A stretch of DNA of 48,396 nucleotides from Vitrella brassicaformis (taxonomy: Eukaryota; Sar; Vitrellaceae). The notes under the pieces were generated by a model that saw only the letters and a program-made list of their open reading frames with translations, ran no database searches and was not told the DNA's origin. Both the position numbers and the translations under genes were made by a program. The stretch lies in NCBI GenBank assembly GCA_001179505.1, contig CDMY01000577.1, positions 1-48,396 on the forward strand. Direction: 5' to 3'. This document shows positions 43,782 to 48,396 of the stretch, piece after piece (position 1 is the first letter of the stretch; each line of letters opens with the position of its first letter).

Positions 43782-45498
43782 ACCACTTGTTTATCGTCCA
43801 TGATGTGTTTGATGGTGTCGAAGCTCATCATGTCCACCAGCCGCACAAACTCGTCGATCTTGACGATCTTGCCGCACTCTGCACCGCACCCAAACACACG
43901 ACACACACAGGGACACGTCTGTCTGTGCCTGTGTTGTTCCCTGCTGCTGACTGACTGACTGACTGACCGGCCTTTGCCTCTTCCCAGAGGTTGAAGACGA
44001 CGTTTGGGTCACGCCGCTGCACCTCACCCAACACACGCGATAACTCCTCACTGATTGCACACATCACACAGAGAGAGAGAGACATACAGATCCATTGGCT
44101 TGGCTTGACAACAAGGAAGGAGTATGTGTGGTGTGGATGGATGTGCTGTGCACCCCGCCCGCACCGGTCTCGGTAAGGGAAGCTCTTGGCCTCGCACTCG
44201 TCAGGAATCGTATTGACCTGTTCATGCCCATCAAAGCGTTTGCCTCATCTTGCGAAAGTCACGGGTGTGGTGTTTGTGTGCATTTGTACGAGCAGTCGCC
44301 AGTCGATGGGCATGTCGACGAGCATGTCGGCCAAACGCGAGAGCAACGTCGCCAGCTCCGATGCACTCACGTCACCTGCACACACACACACAGAGAGAGC
44401 GAAGGATGAGACGAGGCAACGGAGGCATGGTTTGTTGACATGCCTCGATCGTACCCAGATGCATTTCGTCCTCTGGCTGCTGCCCTGTCCCGGAGCTGCT
44501 GGCTGCTGCAGCAGCGGCCGCCGCCGGGGCTGAGCTATCAGCCGCCTGAAAGCACACTCACGCATAGCATAGGCACTCCCCCATGCCATGCGAGCGATTT
44601 CGTGGCCGCCACCCCACCCACCTCCTTGTGCTGGTCTTTCTTTCTGTCTTTTTTCTTTTTCTCCTTTTGCTGCTGCTGCTGCTGGTGCTGTGCCTCTTGC
44701 TCCTTCAGCCGCTCCTGGGAAGTCTGCCAGGGCTTCAGACCCCTGTCCTCATTCTCCTGTGGGCATAAAGGAAATGAATGCATGACACGACGCGCATCGC
44801 ATCGCATCCATGGCATGGCATGGGAACCATCCATATACCCGGCTGGCTGGCTGTTTGCATTCAGTTGTGTAGGTGTGTACGGTGTGTATCGGTCGGGTCG
44901 GGTCGGCTGACCTTACCTTGTCGCGTTTAGCGTCCGCTATGTTGTTGATGGATATTTGCGGCAGGGGGATCTTCTCCTTGGCCAAGTAATCGCGGATGCA
45001 CTGACACCGAAGCCGACTCGTCTCGACCAACTTCCTGCATTGCACACAATGAATGCAACACACGCACACACACACACACACACACACCTGCGCTCATGGG
45101 ATGGGTCGAGTCGGTGCGTGTGTTGGTTTCAGCCGTGCTTACCATCCGATGATCTCTTCAAATTCCCTCCTCTGCTCTCCAACAATGTTCTCGGCGGGAT
45201 TCCGACGACCCGCCTTCTCATACTGAATATATCACAGCAAATGACCATACAACAAAACGCACACACACGGCATGAGTGGACGTCACAGCAACGCCCAGGT
45301 GTGGTTGTCAGTCAGGCAGATCTGTGTGCGGCAGCCAGCCGTCCATACTATTCTTCCCATCCTGCCGTGATCTTTTTTGTTTCTCACCGCTTTCTGGACG
45401 AGGGCAGACAGGTCGTCGGTGTCAGTGTTGTCGGCGCCGTCTGGATTGTACAGCCCTGACGCATCGTAGTAGGTCCCGTTGGAGCGCAGCTGAGCCAT
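39783..45498 (-). CDS. Large unrecognised protein of about 33 exons with two copies of a module of about 200 residues
   Basis: The first 21 exons join in phase, beginning 45388-45498 (MAQLRSNGTYYDASGLYN), 45143-45222, 44917-45034, 44622-44756 (Gln/Lys-rich, charged), 44455-44545, 44290-44375, 44165-44217, 43968-44050, 43784-43878 and 43605-43692, down to 41759-41839. Later exons are clear but the junction near 41740 is not solved. The C-terminal half holds two related modules. Module 1 (42847 to about 41759) has MTDWASRL, MPFLSTLCGVLKFW, WTVAVTCYVKKQ, LRTLLAMIVALFKPM, TYEAVFFANFIINTKLMQSW. Module 2 (41070 to about 39870) has VSDWPSRL, IPLVAAITTVLRYW, WCIEITCSKKKQ, LHSLLAMMEAALKPL, TYETGFFHEMIVNTQLLTSW. 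Introns fall at matching places, so an internal duplication is likely. A low-complexity Gln/Asp/Glu linker lies at 43243-43365. The last exon probably ends at TGA 39783-39785. I recognise no known family. Confidence 0.65.
45062..45088. repeat. (CA)n tract in an intron of the large minus-strand gene
   Basis: About thirteen CA units on the plus strand, that is (TG)n on the coding strand, inside the intron between the second and third exons. Confidence 0.85.
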
Positions 45499-45771
45499 GG
45501 CGCACAACCAGGAGCTGGTAGATGGATGGGACCACGGACCTCACGGAGTCATCCGCGAGGGACTCCGTTTTTTTACGGAAGAAGATCGCCGGTTCCAGCG
45601 GATAAGGCTAGAGAAAGTGTCGGTGAAACCCTGCCTGCCTGCGAGGGATTGGCATCGCTTCCTCTCGCCATCGTCGGTGTGTGCGTCCATCGCCCATTCT
45701 CACATGAGCTCGTCGTCGGCCGCGCAGCAGCAGGTAGTGTCGGCCAAGGACTACCCGGAACAGACAGAAAG
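45499..45771. promoter_or_regulatory. Shared divergent upstream region
   Basis: The start codons of the large minus-strand gene (45498) and the plus-strand gene (45772) are 273 bases apart. An open frame crosses the region on the plus strand (45497-45775), but it has no splice support and looks accidental. Confidence 0.4.
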
Positions 45772-47607
45772 ATGACGATGGCATCGTCGAGCTCTTCCGG
45801 GCAAATGACTCATCCACAGGTGAGAGCAGAACGGCACACGACCGAACAGCACAGACGCGCACGGCTGATGTGTCCCGCAGGCGGCTGTCGGTGCATCGCC
45901 GTGTCGGTATGGTGTGGGCAGCCGCGTGCTGATGGTGTCGGAGCGGAGAAGGGACGAAAAGTTCCAGTGGATGGAGGCCGAGGTGTACAAAATGGAGCCG
46001 GCCGAGGGCGGGACGCGGGTGTGCATCCGGGAGGTGGGTGGGATGAATGAGGAGTTTGAGCCGGTCGTGGTGCCCCACACCACAGCAGCATTCCAACAAC
46101 TCGCTGACCTACACGCGGTAGGCACACACACACAGGACAGGCAGGGAGAGAGAGGGGGTAGAATGGGAGCCGTGTGGCATCAAGGCGTGCACACATCCTT
46201 GTATGTGTGTGACTGTGCGTGTCATCAGGGAGGCCATGGGTTCCATTGCTTCGACCATACTCCCCCGCAGCATCTCATCCCTCTGCAAACCGTGGATGAG
46301 GTAGGCCTATTATACAGAGAAGCGGAAGTGACATCTGGCGGGTAATGTGCCGTTTCCCTGGGTGTGCAGGTTGATGCGGAGCGTTTCTGTGTGGACCCGA
46401 GCATCAAGCCGCACGATGCCAAGGACCCGCTGTCCTTTCTGTCCCTGCCGCCCTCCTTCATGCCCCCCCTCCCCACCGACATCATCACCACCACACTCCT
46501 CCCCCTGTGTGGCGGGCGAGAGAACCTCGCACTCAAGCTCAAGAGCACCCTCTGCTGCACATCCACTGAGGTCGGCAACGCTATCGGCTCCGCTGCGGTG
46601 TCGGCCATCGACAGCATCATTGAGAAGAACGGCCTCACGGGAGCCATCGGCTGTCGCCCTCTCCGTCGGCACCTGCAGCGGCAGCCGGGTCGGGCGATGG
46701 ACGTGTGTCGTCCATTCCGGCTGATCCGGCTGCACTACCTGATGGTGACGGGGGGCCACTGGCGGGGCAACGTGCCGCTGCTGCGGCTGGCCAAGAGCTG
46801 CGGGAAGATCCAGCAGCTGCCCATCGAGCTGACCAATGACGACCTGCAGCACGTGGGCAGCAAAGCCGTCATCGACAGCCGCCCAGAGGCCATCCGCCAG
46901 TACAGCCTCTACGCCCATCGACTGGGCCACAACATGCGGCTGACGCGCAGGGCCGACGGGCTGGAAGAGATGGACGGGTATGAGGTGACGGTGCACACAC
47001 GACGGACGGTGCCGGATGAATATCGAAATCGCTTCGATGCCACCAATCCCCCGTGCCGACGTGAGAGAGGGGAGGGCAAAGCACCACAGAAGAGCCAACT
47101 TGACATGGATGGTGTCTGCCGTCTGTTTGTGTGTCTGCAGACGGTGTTTCGACTACGGCAGCTTCAGAGGACTGGTCATCAAGAGGTATGCAGCGACACA
47201 AATGAGAGAAGACAACACACCAATGTGTTATGTTGTCTGCCTTTTCCGCTCCATGCTCTTTCAGGATGGCATTGCTGTCGTCGCGTCAGGTGTCGTATCA
47301 GTCCTGGCGTCCGTCCCCTGCCAAGTGTCGTCGCATCTCCGACCTGGTGGCCCAGCCACCGCCCCTGTGGGACGGCTGCCGCACCATCGACTACACCATC
47401 TTCGGCGACCCACGCCGACTCGTCATCTTGCATGGCGAGGAAGAGGGTGACGAGTTCGCGGCATGCATCGAGATGATCAAGTACCCTAGTGGGTCGGCAG
47501 ACATCTCCCTCTACACCACCGAGGCGCCCCGGCAGGGCGTCAGGCCCACAACAAGATGGACAGCCCCTCCCTGGAGCTGCTGCCAGACATCTGACATTAC
47601 GCGTCAG
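45772..47607 (+). CDS. Unrecognised protein with a possible F-box-like segment; 3' end unresolved
   Basis: Six exons (45772-45819, 45881-46117, 46229-46300, 46370-47052, 47141-47185, 47265 to about 47607) join in phase. Exon 2 encodes a compact beta-rich stretch (GVGSRVLMVSERRRDEKFQW...EAEVYKME...TRVCIREV). Exon 4 starts a helical region with LPTDIITTTLLPLCGG followed by LKLKSTLCCTSTEVG, which is loosely F-box-like. The rest matches no family I know. The end is uncertain. In one frame the last exon runs to a donor at 47608. In another, HNKMDSPSLELLPDI followed by TGA (about 47550-47595) looks more like real coding, implying a one-base shift. A further coding-like exon at 47920-48108 (CGYLIPLSIRWQPTND...LLCRLHHNTQ, TGA) could be the true last exon and would join in phase 0. 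Confidence 0.55.
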
Positions 47608-48396
47608 GTGCGCACACGACACACATGAGGAAGGAATCGACGCAATCTTGGCGCGTGTCAGGTCACGCACCACACCATCTCTGTGTGTCGGGGGGCGTCG
47701 CGAGCTGAGTGATAGGTGACGTGGGTGCAGTCGCTGTCTGTCGACTGACTGGGAGGGTAGTGGGGGTGGCGAGTTGAGTTGGCGATGGGTTGACTGATGG
47801 ATGAGTGCAGACTTTGTGTGCACTGGATGGATGGATTGATAGCTGACGCGTGTGTGCTGTTTTTCAATTCTCGCTTGACCCTTACATACCCTTGGCCATG
47901 ATCACACAGTCACACAAAGTCTTGCGGTTATCTCATCCCGCTGTCCATCCGCTGGCAGCCGACCAATGACATTCACCACCACAAGCAGCTCATCCCGTCC
48001 TCACTCCTGGAGAGCTGGGCGGTCAATCAGACTGACAAGGTCTCTGCAGAATACTTTCAGGCAGCGATGCCCACCCTCCTCTGTCGCCTGCACCACAACA
48101 CACAGTGAACCACATGCCAACGCATCGAAATGGTTTGTATTGCGCATTCCCCCCCTCTGCGGCCATGCACTGTGTCTCAGACTCCCTCCATTCCCGCTTA
48201 CCGGTGCGTGGGTGTGGTCACCGACTCCCATTGCCCAGACAGCGGTGTGGGGGAGGGGGTCACATCCATCCATCCATCCATCCCGTTTGTCTGTGTGTGT
48301 TTGCCACACACAAGGTGTGCGGTCTCACTACGCCATGTGCGTGTGTGTCTGCGGTGGCAGCTTAGCTGGCCGTGACCCCGTCCATCCACAGGATTG
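47608..48396. other. 3' region with a possible last exon
   Basis: Holds the coding-like stretch 47920-48108 described with the previous gene. The rest is spacer with CATC repeats near 48266-48282 and TG-rich sequence. No other gene seen before the window edge. Confidence 0.35.

Noticed and set aside
45497-45775. Plus-strand open frame crossing the divergent upstream region
   Set aside because: It overlaps the first exon of the minus-strand gene, has no splice support and no recognisable domain.

Overview
The window is intron-dense, GC-rich eukaryotic nuclear DNA. Almost every gene is a chain of short exons joined by GT-AG introns of roughly 30-130 bases, many rich in (TG)n on the coding strand. 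Two introns look like GC-AG. The gene set points to a photosynthetic alveolate. It includes a DUF3067 gene with a hydrophobic leader (a family otherwise known from cyanobacteria and plastids), an AP2-like protein of the general ApiAP2 type, a peptidase-S74 repeat protein, a reticulocalbin with KDEL, and [FeFe]-hydrogenase maturases. A chromerid such as Vitrella fits best. This is inference from content and style, not from a database match.

Layout. 355-1645: tandem LC8 dynein-light-chain domains plus membrane anchors (+). About 2257-2624: a probable gene fragment (-). 3239-7592: secreted GSSLSV-repeat protein ending in an S74 chaperone/protease domain and a coiled coil (+). 9025-11243: DUF3067 (+). 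11929-12671: RING E3 (-). 13330-14741: ER EF-hand protein with KDEL (-), divergent from an ALKBH1-like dioxygenase at 14911-16830 (+). 17717-19604 and 20257-22172: two tandem paralogues of an unrecognised family (-), each with at least one lesion. 22694-23598: secreted Cys/acidic/His-Arg protein (+).

The centrepiece is 24613-32123. A 22-exon HydE-HydF fusion (hydEF, -) and a 12-exon hydG (+) are divergent and share a 262-base start-to-start gap. Together they encode all three maturases that build the H-cluster of [FeFe]-hydrogenase. Both proteins begin with arginine-rich, acid-poor leaders that look mitochondrial. The fused hydEF next to a divergent hydG is the arrangement known from the green alga Chlamydomonas, where the proteins are plastid-targeted. 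No hydrogenase (HydA) is seen here.

Right part: AP2-like repeat protein (33784-35670, -); a small unknown gene (36061-36796, +); a frameshifted unknown gene (36793-39007, +); a very large unknown gene of about 33 exons with an internal duplication (39783-45498, -); and an unknown gene with an F-box-like segment (45772 to about 47607 or 48108, +). Several gene pairs are divergent with start codons only 170-520 bases apart, so shared promoters are likely to be common.

Exon boundaries were set by hand from splice signals, reading-frame phase and family similarity. Where all phases agree (hydEF, hydG, DUF3067, CREC, RING, LC8, S74, AP2, Cys/His protein) the models are strong. Where they do not agree, the entry says so.
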